DNA of 64,000 nt, from assembly GCA_034401795.1 (NCBI GenBank), contig CM067366.1, positions 67,540,014-67,604,013 of the forward strand, in the 5' to 3' direction. A program made the position numbers and the translations under genes. Below the pieces are notes generated by a model, which did no database searches, was not told the DNA's origin, and was given only the letters and a program-made list of their open reading frames with translations. Below, piece after piece: positions 22,056 to 33,779 of this stretch. This DNA is from Chaetoderma sp. LZ-2023a. Its lineage: Eukaryota; Mollusca; Caudofoveata; Chaetodermatida; Chaetodermatidae. Positions within the stretch are counted from its first letter, which is position 1. Each line of letters begins with the position of its first letter.

Positions 22056-22541
22056 TTATTGTCTATAAACCCTAACATGACTACCCAACCTTCCTACACG
22101 TTGAGTAGGATCTCCGTTGGAATAAGTTCCAAATGAGATCGTACTAAACGAGTGTGATAAATCTGATATGAAATTGCGATGAGTTTGAGATTCTATTTTA
22201 TCACCTAAGGCCTAAGCGATAAAAAATAATTTTCACACTGATTTGGGGGTAAGCTTATTATCTTACATTTTTACATATTGTTTATCACTGTAAAGCTCCA
22301 TTACTGAGAGTTCTGGATCAATGTGCAACAAAGTATAGAGACAGTAGCAGCATTTTATTCTTCCAGGTTTGAAATTATTTATAGATGCGACTTCCAAGCT
22401 TTTCATCTTACCAGCATCGTTATGTAATCGACACTAAGCAACAATGTGTGTAGAAATAGGCAACATTGGGAGTAGGAATACATCTCTAGCTACGTATATC
22501 ACATGTGACTGTGACATAGTACTGCAATGATATGTAATGGT

Positions 22542-22782
22542 CTAACCCTTTTACTGGGCAATATTTGTCAAGAAAGTTTCAATTCTCTCATAAAAGATGA
22601 TCATTTGCAGACCAAGAGAAGACTATTTTTTAATATTTACCACTGGAGTGACTGGCTCGGTTATCGAGCCAGTCATTCCAGTGGTAAATTTTCAAAGATA
22701 GTCTTCTCTTGGTCTGCAAATGATCATTTCTCAAGATTCATACAGTGTCCGGTTTTGGCCGGCTTGACCAGTAAAGGGGTAA
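22542..22782. repeat. Family A palindromic MITE, near-perfect
   Basis: One of the best-preserved copies. Arms of about 80 bases meet at GGCTCGGTTATCGAGCC. Outer ends TAACCCTTTTACTGG and CCAGTAAAGGGGTAA. Here ATGATCATTTGCAG replaces the usual ATGTCCATTTGCAG, and the right arm carries the matching GCAAATGATCAT. Confidence 0.9.
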
Positions 22783-22844
22783 TGAATGTCATGCTATGGA
22801 ATAAGTTTCCTTGCGTGACAAAAACAATGGAGGAATCCGGTATT

Positions 22845-23190
22845 AGCTATTGACAATCCATCTCTAGCCAAGCTTCACCCACACTGACCGTGTTGGGATC
22901 GATCCCTGAACTCCCTGACTATCAATTTCCATAAAACTATACAGGTAAGCTGTTAAACATTTTGAAAATAATTTGACTGGCTGCTGTTGCTGCCATGACC
23001 CCAGTCAAATTAATTTCAAAATATTTAACAGCATGTTTATTAAATAGTAGAAATACAATTCGTACAACAATGCTTAGTCCGTCATCAATTAAGTGTTCGT
23101 GACAAACTTAGCTACGTCATTCATGACGTAATTGATTATGACATCATCATACAGTCATGTAGTTGATTATGACGTCATATGGGTAAACTG
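22845..23190. repeat. Composite repeat B+
   Basis: Contains family B palindrome arms at 22949-23034, the 'CTTCACCCACACTG' block upstream and 'GATTATGACGTCAT' blocks downstream. The right GGAAAGG end is missing. Confidence 0.65.
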
Positions 23191-23861
23191 GGTCCATCTT
23201 TTGAGAAATGTAAATATAACAATCCTCATACTAAAGTTCCTGGCATGAAAAGTACATCACAAATAACTTACAGAATATTACTTCATTTACAGTAACTTGA
23301 TGGTTTCAGATTACAAATTATAATTAAAATTTAATTAATTATACAGATTATTAGTATACGTGAATTTAATTCAGTATTTACGCAATATACACATACTTTT
23401 GTTATTGAAGAGGCCTTGTAAATGTACACAATAACAGAATGGCTTGTATTATGGAAACAAAAAATTCTGCCACACCACTTAATCAAAACAGTAGCTTAGT
23501 ATAGTTATATATATATATATACATATATATATACATGTTCATCCCATTGAATTATTTTTATTAATAACTTGATTGATAATATAAAATATGATGACAATAA
23601 ATATATGCAAAGCATGCAGCAGCATGCTGTTCATTGAGTCGAATAATATTTTAACCCTTGTACTGCTGCAGAACTGAGTGACCATTATACAGTTCAATTC
23701 AAAATAGTATCTGGTGAATTTTAAGATTGTTACCGCTGGAAGGTGCTTTAGAGAGCTGGTGTCTATGCAGCAGTATAAAGGTTAAACATAAAATTAATGT
23801 TGTATATATAAATATACATGTACCATAACCTGGGAGCATAGAAACATGATCTTTATAGTCA

Positions 23862-24062
23862 CATTAAAACAATCTGATGTCAAATTCAAAATTTTCAAAT
23901 TAGATTAACAAATGAACTGGTGCTCATTTTTCAACAAGTTTGGTGGAAGATGTTGCTGTCCTAGAGCAACATCGTCCACTGAAATTGTTGAAAAATGAAC
24001 ACCCATTGTTTCTTTATTATTAAAACTGGAAAGGATATTGACATCTGAGTGGCAAAGGTTAA
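23862..24062. repeat. Family C palindromic MITE
   Basis: CTGATGTCAAATTC at left, GAACTGGTGCTCATTTTTC within, centre GCTGTCCTAGAGCAACA, and TTGACATCTGAGTGGC before GGTTAA at right. Confidence 0.75.
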
Positions 24063-24305
24063 CCTGACGGTGGAGGAGAGCATGGGCAGAATACACATTC
24101 CATGTGTCTTCATCTTTAGATTAGGACTGCCCGCTACGACAATTCTAAATTATATCTAATTATATATCTAAATAGTATATTAATAGTTAAAATTAAGATA
24201 AAACCCAGATAAACAACAAAATTACAAAATCAACTAAAATGTACACAATCTAGATGTACAAATTAATAACAAATTACCGGTATTACCGTTTCTAACTACT
24301 AAAAT

Positions 24306-24530
24306 TTAACCATTTCATACTAAAATTTGGTCCAGAAAATTTCTTATAGAAAATATCAATTTGCTGGCCAAGTGAGGACTGTTTTCAAAAATTACCACTA
24401 GAATGTCTGGCTGGATAATCGGGCCAGTCATTCCAGTGGTAAATTTTCAGTCTCTTCTTGGACAGCAAATGGACATTAGAAAAGACCACGGCAAAGGCTG
24501 CTTTGATCAAGTTGACCTTTACTGGGTTAA
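24306..24530. repeat. Family A palindromic MITE
   Basis: Ends TTAACCATTTCATAC and ACTGGGTTAA. Arms are partly decayed (24360-24475). Confidence 0.75.
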
Positions 24531-24702
24531 TTTTCCAAGAACTGGTGGAGGTTATATGTAGCTGGGATACATTTGTGATCAATATTGTTAAACACTGTTG
24601 GTGTCACACTGACATACACATCACCAGCATTCTCAAAATGAGTACCCGCTATCATGATATATAGAACATTGAAGCCAGTCGACGTACTAAGCACTATAAA
24701 AT

Positions 24703-24928
24703 TTAACCCTATAATGGTTAAGCTGGCTAAAAGCAACCTCTGTAGCGGTCTTGAGCAATGTCCATTTGCAGGCCAAGAAACTATTTTTTTTAATTTACCA
24801 CTGGAATGCCTGGCTGGATAACCGAGTGGTAAATGAAAAAAAAAATAGTCCTCTCTTGGCCCGAAAATGGACAATCAATAAGCAAATATTTTTATATGCT
24901 TGACCGAATTTGACCATTAAATGGTTAA
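24703..24928. repeat. Family A palindromic MITE
   Basis: Ends TTAACCCTATAATGG and CCATTAAATGGTTAA. Both arms carry a homopolymer variant (T-tract with matching A-tract); the centre has lost part of one arm. Confidence 0.8.
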
Positions 24929-25045
24929 GCCATATAGACCAAAAACGACGAGTTCCACATGTTCGGAATATCCGTTTTAATATTTTGAAACTAATTTGAC
25001 AGGGGGCTGTTGTTGCCAAGATCGCAGGTTCCAGTCAAATTAGTT

Positions 25046-25280
25046 TTAAACCTTTAATGGTCAAGTTTGGTCAAGATCTAAACATTTATTTATTCAATGT
25101 CCATTTGCAGACCAAGAGGACTACGTTTGAAAATTTAACACTGGAATGGCTGCTGGCTCGGTTATCATGCCAGTCATTCCAGTGGTAAATTAAAAAAAAG
25201 TCTTCTCTTGGTCTACAAATGGACATTCCTCAAGACCACTGCAGAGGCCGGTTTTGGCTGGCTTGACAATTAAAGGGTTA
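25046..25280. repeat. Family A palindromic MITE beside half of family B
   Basis: Ends TAAACCTTTAATGG and AATTAAAGGGTTA. It abuts a family B arm pair at 24975-25045 (GTTTTAATATTTTG ... CAGTCAAATTAGTTTTAAA), which it seems to have interrupted, since family B's TTCAA reappears after it near 25283. Confidence 0.75.
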
Positions 25281-25700
25281 AAATATTCAATAGCTTTCTA
25301 GATAATTGTCTTGAAATTGAGATACTGGTATCTAAAGAGTTAACTACTAATATAGATCTATGGTATTTATACACGGTGACATACTAAAAGTAAAATGGTA
25401 GCACAAAAAAATAATTTGGTGACAAAATAATTGTACAGTACGATATAGTTAATCCTATAATTAAAATGTTGTTATTGAAACATGCGTGTTCACAGGCATC
25501 AATGATACTGCTGAATAGTCACACCTGTCAATACAGACCAGCTGATATTTGAAAGCAACAATATCGTGAACCTTAAACATGTCAGAGTTCTCCAAGATAA
25601 TTACAATTTTTGGCTTAGTCAATGTTTATTTGAAAGATAAGACTATTTATGAAAATTTACCAGTCGTTCTAGTAATAAAATTTCAAAGATAGTCTTCTCT

Positions 25701-26255
25701 GGATTTCAATACAACTTATAGCGGTTATCCACAATGCAGAGATGCGAATATTGTGACTACCTATTGAACCCATCATCAAGCTGTTAACCCTTTAAGGCTC
25801 ATATCAGCCAAAAACGGCTTCTGTAGTGGTCTTGATAAATGTCCATTTGTAGACCCAAGAGAAAACTATTTTTTGGGCATGCATTTCTTGAAGAGCACTT
25901 CAAAGGGTGGTTTTGGCTTGAACATTAAATCATTATTCCTTTAACACTCAAATTTGTTCAAGAAAATTTAAATTTCCCCATTGAAATTGTCCATTTGCAG
26001 ACCAGGAAAAGGCTATTTTTTTAATTTACCAATAGAATGACTGGCTCTTATAAAGCCAGTCATTCCAGTGGTAGATTTACAAAAAAATAGTTTTCTCTTG
26101 GGTCTACAAATGGACATTTATCAAGACCACTACAGAAGCCGTTTTTGGCTGATATGAGCGTTAAAGGGTTAACAGCTTGATGATGGGTTCAATAAGTAGT
26201 CATAATATTCGCATCTCTGCATTGTGGATAACCGCTCTAAGTTGTATTGAAATCC
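25701..26255. repeat. Large palindrome containing family A MITE
   Basis: Arms 25701-25874 and 26082-26255 are reverse complements with very few mismatches. Each arm includes about 90 bases of unrelated flank (GGATTTCAATACAACTTA, CAATGCAGAGATGCG, GATGATGGGTT) plus the outer part of a MITE. Between them lie a second MITE core (25975-26105) and a diverged 'TTGGCTTGAACATTAAATC' junction. The inversion therefore extends beyond the MITE's own TTAA ends. Confidence 0.85.
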
Positions 26256-26666
26256 AAAGGTGTTGTTCATATACGGCCAATGAAAAACATTAACCTAATT
26301 GAATTATGATGGTGCCAACACCTGAAAAGGTAGAATTCCACAGTCTCACGTTTCTACAGGCGAGACAAAAATGCTCTTTTCAGACCCTGTAAATGAACAT
26401 TCACTAAGTAAAGATTTCAATTTTCTTCACCAATTTTGACGTTAATTTATAACAGGTCCATGCTTATACCTATATTATAATCGTGCAGATAATGATAAGT
26501 ACATTTGCATTAAATACTTAGTCAGTACATAAAATGAATCAACATTATATATATAATTAAATGTACACAGAGCAGTACAGGACATGCCAGTTTTAATAAA
26601 TAGCGATTGTCTTCTTATTAATCTTGTCATGATTACAAATTATAAAGCTCTTCCATCTTCTCAATT

Positions 26667-26900
26667 TACCCTTTAATGCTAAAATCTTAAATGGTAAAAT
26701 TTAGTCAAGCAAATCTAAATATTTCTGAGTATTGAATGTCCATTTGCAAGCCAAGAGGAGACTATTTTTGATAATTTATCAGTTATTGAGCCAGTCATTC
26801 CAGTGATAAATTTTCAAAAATAATTTCTTGGTCTACAAATGAACATTTTCTACGACCAAAACTAAATCTTCTTGAACAAATTTGAGTGTCAAAGCTTTAA
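26667..26900. repeat. Family A palindromic MITE
   Basis: Left end TTTACCCTTTAATGC and right end GTCAAAGCTTTAA. The left inner arm has a deletion across ACCACTGGAATG. Confidence 0.7.
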
Positions 26901-27044
26901 TGAAAACACAAATAATTATCCACACTGACTACCGTAACTAACCATTAACCTTTTCTACACAAGTCGAATTTAGTAGAAGTGATAACCATTTGCATATACA
27001 TTTAATCACATTAAGAGAATATGTGCCAAAGTCTATTCCATTTT

Positions 27045-27372
27045 CTGTGATGTTAATGTTTTGACAATAATTTGACTAAAATGTTTCGGGACCACAGCAA
27101 TGGCAAATTATTGTCAAAATACACAACAGCTTTCTCGTATAGCTTTGTTTGTTGACATAGACATTATGCAACCACACTGAATATCTAAGCCAGCAGCTTG
27201 GAAGCACGAGACATTACCATCACTGTCTCCACCATTAACTCTAACACTTACACACCAGGAACAATTTACTTATGTGTAACAAATTTGTTGAATATTTTGA
27301 AAGCAATTTGACTGGACGCTATCGCTGTGCAGCAACAGGTTCCAATGAAATTAGTTTCTTAATATTCAAGTT
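27045..27372. repeat. Two family B palindromes
   Basis: Copies at about 27045-27130 (ATAATTTGACTAAA ... GCAAATTATTGTCAAAAT) and 27287-27372 (GTTGAATATTTTGAAAG ... GAAATTAGTTTC). Both are diverged from consensus. Confidence 0.6.
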
Positions 27373-27569
27373 TTCCAGTGTATGTGTCTTGAAATTGAAA
27401 CACTGATTAAAAGCGATAAAAACACGTCAATGCTGTGACTGAAAGGTGACAGAGCAACAGCCTTTAACAACATACGTGCTAAAATTTACATAAGTTTTCA
27501 TGTGAAGACGAAATAAATTATGGAAGCAGGCAAATTAGCGGTAGGGACACGGGGTACATAATTGCATTG

Positions 27570-27700
27570 TTAACACTTTAATGGTCAAGTCAGCCAAAAA
27601 CGGTCTATGTTAGAGTCTTGTGGAATGTCCATTTACAGGCCAAGATAATACAACTGAAATCAGTGGCTCGATAACAGAGCCAGTCATTCCAGTAATAAAT
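27570..27700. repeat. Partial family A MITE
   Basis: Left end TTAACACTTTAATGGTC and the centre GGCTCGATAACAGAGCC remain. The right half is lost. Confidence 0.6.
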
Positions 27701-27779
27701 TTAACACAAGAGTTAAACTCAACAAATGTCCACAGGCATACTTGTTTGAGGAATGCTAAATGTGAACAGTTTGTCTTTG

Positions 27780-28325
27780 ATAAATGACACTTCCGTCTAT
27801 CCCTAAAACATCTGCTGAACAAAAAACTGTGAGTGTAGCTTCAAAACTTTTGGCGATCTGAATCGGACAAGAAAGTTTTGACAAATTTTAGCTTTTCAAG
27901 GGAGATAACCATGGCGAATATGGGTGGATTGTGTCGAAAGGAAATCATGATACTTCGTCTATCCTTAACACATCTACTGGGAAAAAATTGTGAGTGTAGG
28001 TTCAAAACTCTTCAAGATATGGCTCGGACAAGAAAGTTTTGACAAATTTGAGCTTTTCAGGAGAGATCGGGCAAATATGGCCTGATTTTACTGCTGAAAA
28101 AAAAATTATAAGTAGGTTCAAATCTTTTCAAGATGTTCTCCGGACAAGACAATTTTGACAAATTTTACCTTATCAGGGGAGGTAAGCTGGCCAAATATGG
28201 CCAGATTTTGCCGAAACAAAATCATTGCACTTCGTCTATCTCTAACACATCTGCTGGAAAAGAAATTCTGAGTGTAGGTTCAAAACTCTTCAAGATCTGC
28301 TCCAGACAAATCAGATAGACAGACG
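27780..28325. repeat. Four diverged tandem units ('GGGAGATAAC' type)
   Basis: Units with GTGAGTGTAGGTTCAAAAC, CTCGGACAAGAAAGTTTTGAC and AGCTTTTCAAGGGAGATAAC recur about every 140-160 bases, ending in GACAGACGGATG. Short frames inside are not conserved. Confidence 0.75.
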
Positions 28326-28408
28326 GATGCATGCACGGATGGACGGCGAGCGCCATCACATAATACGACGACGCTTACACGGGCATATACAAATTGTATA
28401 CCCGTGTC

Positions 28409-28476
28409 CTGTAAATGGTCATTCAATCGGCAGATATTTAAATTTTCTTGACAAAATTTGACCATTAAAGGGTTAA
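28409..28476. repeat. Right half of family A MITE
   Basis: CCTGTAAATGGTCATTC to ACCATTAAAGGGTTAA. Only one arm is present. Confidence 0.6.
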
Positions 28477-28584
28477 TTAGACAATGTACAGACAAACATT
28501 AAATATAATATACCATACAAGATGTAAACTAGAAGATACTCCAGATCATTAACTGTACACACTGTGACCCTATGTCTAACTCTC

Positions 28585-28792
28585 CTTAATCCTTAGCACT
28601 CTGATGTCAATATTCTATCTTTTATTGTGTCAATAGCAAAAGAAACTCGCATACAGTTTTCGATAATTTTGGTCAACAATGTTACACCAGCAACCTCGTT
28701 GCTGTCGTAAACCTTGTCCACCAAATTTGTTGAAAAATTAACACGAGTTCATCTTTTAATTTAATTTTTACATCAGAGCGGTAACGGTTAAC
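28585..28792. repeat. Family C palindromic MITE
   Basis: AATCCTTAGCACTCTGATGTC at left and ACATCAGAGCGGTAACGGTTAA at right. The centre GTTGCTGTCG separates the arms. It lies just beyond the 3' end of the zinc-finger coding sequence. Confidence 0.75.
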
Positions 28793-29073
28793 CCTTTCAG
28801 TGATGATGTTTCAAGGCAACAATACAGGAAAACTTAAATACTTGCAAATTAATGACTTGCCCTAGACACACACCCTGGACAGCAATGGCTTCCAGTCGAA
28901 TTAATTTCGCAATATTCAACAGATTAAGTTACATAGTGTAAAGAATAATTTTTGCAGGATTTGTTGTTGAAAGGGTTAAAGGAGTTGTTTGTACATGTAT
29001 AGAAGGGTTAATATTTGTGTAATTGTATTCAACATTACAGTTCTTAAATGTTTGTCTATGTGAAGAAGCTCGA

Positions 29074-29304
29074 CTAATTGACGACCATTTCCGCAACATC
29101 ACTGACAATTTCGCCAGTCGCATCAATTCTTACAGTGATCTCTTCATTAACTTGCTGCTCCTCAAGGTAAGCTAGCTCTCCTTGGTCTGGTGCATGTACA
29201 ATAATAATAGTCTCCGCACCACCTTCTGTCTGGAGCGTCGTAATGGTCTGCCCTTCAGACAGAGCCTGGGCAGTCTCAGAGTCCACCACTGTAGCCATCT
29301 GCAT
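29074..29304 (-). CDS. Zinc-finger/AT-hook protein, terminal coding exon
   Basis: Follows the acceptor TTTGTTTTCCAG at phase 0 and encodes 76 residues, MQMATVVDSETAQAL to VSDVAEMVVN, then TAG. It is rich in T, I, V, E and Q with segments such as ETIIIVHAPDQGE, resembling acidic/glutamine activation-type tails of animal zinc-finger regulators, though that role is inference. No AATAAA is obvious close downstream. Confidence 0.85.
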   Translation of the reverse strand: MQMATVVDSETAQALSEGQTITTLQTEGGAETIIIVHAPDQGELAYLEEQQVNEEITVRIDATGEIVSDVAEMVVN

Positions 29305-29375
29305 CTGGAAAACAAACAAAACATTTACATGTACCTATTACTGCTCTTGAATATCTGTCAGCCTTTTGATAAAAC

Positions 29376-30720
29376 AAGGGGTCTCTATCGCTTACCTGGA
29401 ACATGTGGCACATTGCCATTTCAATTGCATTGCCATATATGTAGAACCACAACAAGAATAATGTATATGTACTACCAAATTTCGCTAAAATCGGTACAGC
29501 AGTTCCCGAGGCGATATTTCCAATTTTCCCGTTTTTCTATTGCTCATGATATCACGATCTCGTAACCAGTACGAATCTTGCTATTATTAGAAAACAAAAT
29601 GATTATAACACGATCAAATTTGTTTATTTCAACCTGTAAAACCACTTTTCAAACAAGTAAAAAAGAAAATTTCTTCATGATTTTGTCTTAGTTGTTATCA
29701 GACATGGGGAAATTGATGGAAAATAAACCCACAATTTTGAAAAGAAATTGTAAAAAATTTATTTTCATATTTGCGCAGGATTTTTAATTTCCATTCGATA
29801 TCGATATCATACACAAAGTAAAACATGATATCGCAAGCACTGAGCACAACCATAGATTTTTGCGGCCAAAAATCCAAGATGACCGCCAATCCGCTTTTTC
29901 CGCCAGTTTCGATACTGGCAAATTTGAAATCAGCATATCCAAAAACTTACAAAACCAATTTCGGCTTCAGAGTCTATCAAATAAAAAATCAATATGGTTG
30001 CCAAACACGCTATATTTTGATTGGTCCATGGTGGCTAAGTTTTTTTAACTTCCTTTGAACCCAGCTTAATGGCCCTAATCATATTTCCCAAATTTCAGTG
30101 CGATCCATTCAGCAGTTCTGGAGAAGTCACAAAAACTAAGTCATCCAAGATGGCCACCAAAACATTTGGCTAATCAAATTCCCTGGAACAAACTTGGTTC
30201 AACTGTTACAAGTGGAAATTTTAAAACGGCATAGACAAACTTATATAAAACCTATTTCGGCTTCAAAATCAATCAAATAAAAAAAAATACTATTTGGCCA
30301 CCAAACATGCTACATGTTTATTGGTTCACGATGGCCATGTTTTTTTACCTATCAACTTCCCTTGAACAAACTTTAGTGGCCATTAGTCCCTAATCATATC
30401 TCCCAAATTTCGGCCCCATCCTTTCAGCAGTGCTGGAGAAGTCATTTTCATGAAAAGTAGGTCATCCAAGATGGCCGCTGAAGCATTTGGCCAATCAAGT
30501 TCCCTGGAACAAACTTGGTTCAGCTCTTGCCCTAGACATGCTAGATGATATTTCGTGAGTTTTGAATAAATCCCCAAGTGGTTCGGAGATTTTAAAGGCG
30601 TTTCCAAAAATCAACCAAAACCTGTATCAAAGATGGCTGCCGACCAAATTGGCCAATCGGCTTCCTTTGAGCAAACTCAGATCTCTATGCCCTAAGGTCA
30701 GGATGCTTCTTACCATATTG
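29376..30720. repeat. Dispersed 'GGCC'-family repeat in last intron
   Basis: Begins at a terminus-like GGTCTCTATCGCTTACCTGG at about 29380. From about 29840 it carries the minus-orientation 'AAGATGGCC...', 'GGCTTC.AAATCAATCAAATAAAA', 'TTGATTGGTCCATGGTGGC' modules. No coding content is supported. Confidence 0.65.
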
Positions 30721-30892
30721 TTAACGGCTGATAAATTGGTTTAGCTGTTGTATAAGGAAAACAGTTGCTATACATGATAAATAGCTTCAGCTAACGATAT
30801 AGCAAAGCCTGTTACTCACTTGACTAGCTATACATGCATGTATTTATCCATTGAAATTAGTGTCTCAATTTCATGACAATTATACAGGAACG

Positions 30893-31176
30893 CTGTTGAA
30901 TATTTTTTAGACTAATGTGACTGGAACATGTTGCTGCCAACAGCTTCCAGTTAAACTACTTTCAAAATATTTAACAGATTATATTTTACATCATAGGAAT
31001 TTGTCATTTCCATTCTGTAGTGTTAATGACAAATCCTTGAAAAAGTAAATTCTTTAAAATGTATTGTGCACTTTCTGTAGAAAATTTTGAAATTAATATT
31101 ACTGGAAGTCGTTCCTGCCCAATATGCCTAAGGCAGCAACGGCTTCGTCATATTAATTTCAAAATATTAAACAGCT
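30893..31176. repeat. Two family B palindromes
   Basis: Copies at 30893-30978 (TGTTGAATATTTTTTAGAC ... TTCAAAATATTTAACAG) and 31079-31176 (ATTTTGAAATTAATATTACTGG ... centre GCCTAAGGCAGC). The second lies about 80 bases downstream of the exon 3 donor. Confidence 0.7.
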
Positions 31177-31256
31177 TTCCCTGTCTGTTTGCCCTGAGAT
31201 TGAGATACTAGGGATTTATGGGTGAAAGGGTTAAAAGATGACTGATAGACACCTAC

Positions 31257-31348
31257 CCCAGGATTAGCAGCGTAGAATGCAGCAGCATCCACCTGCTGCA
31301 CTGTAGTCAGGTCACCTTCCTCCATCTCCTCTTCATCATCTTCATCAG
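31257..31348 (-). CDS. Zinc-finger/AT-hook protein, coding exon 3
   Basis: A 92-base exon from an acceptor TTTTGATTGAAG/CT to a donor CCTGGG/GTAGGT. With the one base carried from exon 2 it encodes 31 residues, beginning PDEDDEEEMEEGDL and ending FYAANPG. Acidic, no domain. The acceptor's pyrimidine tract is weak but it is the only AG that keeps the frame. Confidence 0.8.
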
Positions 31349-31715
31349 CTTCAATCAAAATATAATAAGGTTCTTAGACTCATTACAGGTAAATTTATGA
31401 CAAAAAACAATAATAACAAATTATCCATGCATCTGCAAAAGTTCTAAATCTGGAAAATTAGAAGAATAGCATGATAAGAAAACAAGACTCTGGTTATTTT
31501 AAAATTTACGAGTGGCAGATGCAGAATGATTTTGATCCCTTCGATCTCTGTAAATGGCATGGTGTCATCAAGTTGGACTCAAACAAAACGTTCTCATACA
31601 ACATGTACGAGGTTGAAATTAATACACGCCTACTAGCCATAGGATATTACATATTGACCACGGCCAAATTGTTTGTGACTGACCAGCCCAGTGTACTAAA
31701 AACAAATTCATATTT

Positions 31716-31935
31716 CAACCCTTTAATGGTAAAGGCAGCCAAAAATGGACTCTGTACTGACCTTTAGAAACGTCTCTTTGGAGACAAGACTATTTTTGAA
31801 AATTTACCACTGAAATGACTGGCACGTTAATCGAGCCAGTCATTAGTGGTAAATCTTCTAAAATAATCTCTTGTCGCCAAATGGATATTTTCTGGGAGAA
31901 ATTTCACCAAATTTTGTCATACTAAACATAATCGA
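31716..31935. repeat. Family A palindromic MITE
   Basis: Left end AACCCTTTAATGGTAAAG. The centre reads GGCACGTTAATCGAGCC; the right end is degraded. Confidence 0.75.
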
Positions 31936-32109
31936 ATAAAACGCACTGACAGTATAAGTGCTAAAAGTAATAGCCTTCCAAGTAAGGGATAGTAATTAAT
32001 TAATAGGACTAATAATAGAATCTAGTGATCACTAGTCCTGTTGGTTAGTGGCTCATCCAGCGTACATGTAATTTCAACACCTGTAATAGTTAGATTGTTT
32101 CACCATCTT

Positions 32110-32240
32110 TAGCCTTTTAATGGTCAAGCTGGCCAACAATGGCTTCTTTAGAACTGCATTTGTCTTGAAAATGTCAATTTGCAAACCGAGAACTTTTTTT
32201 TATGTATTACTAGAATGATAGGCCCGATGGCCAGGCCAGT
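32110..32240. repeat. Half family A MITE
   Basis: AGCCTTTTAATGGTCAAGC to GGCCCGATGGCCAGGCC, truncated by the B+ unit that starts at 32242. Confidence 0.55.
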
Positions 32241-32241
32241 A

Positions 32242-32643
32242 ATGGACCTTTCCGGTTTTAGCTATGCCCCACCCATCTCTAGCTAAGCTCCACCCACACC
32301 TCGCTCATGTTGGGATCGATCGATCTCTAAACACCCTGACTATCAATTCCCAAAAAACTACACAGGTAAGCTGTTGAATATTTTGAAACTAATTTGACTG
32401 GGTGCTGTTGCTGTTTAGCCCAGTCAAATTAGTTTCAAAATATTCAACAGCATGTTTATTAAATAGCAAAGAATTACAAAGACATGCAATTCATACGACG
32501 TGTCGGACCATTTGAGATTTGGTGACGGTCTAAATGGAACCCTTTGTGATGTAATGATTATGACGTTATCATACACACGCTGAGCTGATTATGACATCAT
32601 ACGAGGTCAGATGATGGATGGATACACTGGAAAGGTGAATTAC
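32242..32643. repeat. Composite repeat B+ (most complete)
   Basis: Runs from TGGACCTTTCCGGTTTTAGC to GGATACACTGGAAAGG. The internal palindrome (32364-32452) is near-perfect around GTGCTGTTGCTGTTTAGC. It may have inserted into the family A copy whose right half continues at 32655-32722. Confidence 0.75.
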
Positions 32644-32884
32644 AGTAATCTTGGGTCTGCAAATGGGCAATTTCTATAAAAATTTGAAATTTTCTTGACC
32701 AAATTTGATCATTAAAGGATTAAGACAAGACTCTTCAGTCCAAACATCTTTGCGTCTACAGACACCAAATTCAAATTATTAACCACTTACACTGTTTAGC
32801 CACTGCCTTACAAGTGACTAATTTTCCAAGAACGTGTCTAATTACCTTCAAAATACATGTATATTACAGCACACTTATGAGGGC

Positions 32885-33072
32885 TAACCCTTTAACCCTT
32901 ATCACTTTGGTGTCGAAATTTTAAATTTTCAAACTAAATTAACAGATGAACTGGTGTTCATTCTTCAACAAATTTGGTGGGAGATGGTGGTCGTAGACAG
33001 CAACATCTTCCAGCAAAATTGTTGAAAAATGTACACCAGTTTCTGTGGTATTGACATCAGAGTGGTATGGGT
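32885..33072. repeat. Family C palindromic MITE
   Basis: TTTAACCCTTATCACTTTGG to GACATCAGAGTGG. It abuts, end to end, a family A MITE that begins at 33071. Confidence 0.75.
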
Positions 33073-33299
33073 TAATCGTCAAGTCAGCCAAAACTGGCCT
33101 CTGCAGTGGTCTTGAGGAATGATCCTTTGCCGGACAAGAGAAAAATTATTTTGAAAATTTATCACTGGAATGACTGATTCAATAATTGAGCCAGTCATTC
33201 CAGTGATAAATTTTCAAAAAATTGCCTTATCTTGGCCTACAAATAGGCATACATTGAGAAAAATAAGTTTTTCATAAATCTTGACCATTAAATGGTTAA
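33071..33299. repeat. Family A palindromic MITE
   Basis: Ends GTTAATCGTCAAG and TTAAATGGTTAA. Both arms have ATCACTGG / CCAGTGAT. Confidence 0.8.
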
Positions 33300-33419
33300 A
33301 GTAACATCAGCTTTCAAGAGAGCTTAGTTTTCAAACATACATGTAGTCGTGACGTTACTTAGGGTTGCCTTGGAATTGAGGTGATATAAGTTTGTGGATC
33401 AACGGGTTCCAGGGAAGGT

Positions 33420-33620
33420 GTATTGCAAGCAAAAACTTCCAAACAAATTAAACTTGCAGGCAAGGAGAAATCTTTTTTTTTTTTAATTTACCACTGGAAT
33501 GGTTGGCTCGATTCTCGAGCCAGCCATTCCAGTGGTATATTTTCAAAAATAGCTTTCAAACAGACATTCACTGGGCAGAATAGTTAATTTTCTTGACAAA
33601 TATTGAGCAGTAAGTGAGTA
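33420..33620. repeat. Family A palindromic MITE just 5' of exon 2 donor side
   Basis: A T16-type tract replaces part of the left arm, and the inner arms share a variant (ATGGTTGGCTCG with CGAGCCAGCCAT). It lies about 35 bases from the exon 2 splice donor. Confidence 0.75.
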
Positions 33621-33652
33621 ATGGTGTTAATAAGATATGGTGTGAGACTTAC

Positions 33653-33776
33653 GAGCAGCTCGGCGGATGATGATACCCGGGTTTATGCCATCCTCTTCCT
33701 CGTAATACTCTTCATACTCCTGCATCTCCTCCATAGGTGTCTTGAAAACTACATGCTCTCCCTGCGACACATGCAC
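33653..33776 (-). CDS. Zinc-finger/AT-hook protein, coding exon 2
   Basis: Bounded by CAG/GTGCATGTG and GCTGCTC/GTAAGT. It adds 41 residues plus one base, opening VHVSQGEHVV: its second residue, His1025, supplies the missing ligand of finger 8 (H-x4-H). The rest is acidic (EEMQEYEEYYEEEDG) and ends with a short basic RRAA. Completion of the finger is strong internal evidence for the splice. Some plus-strand frames overlap it but are shadows. Confidence 0.85.
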
Positions 33777-33779
33777 CTG

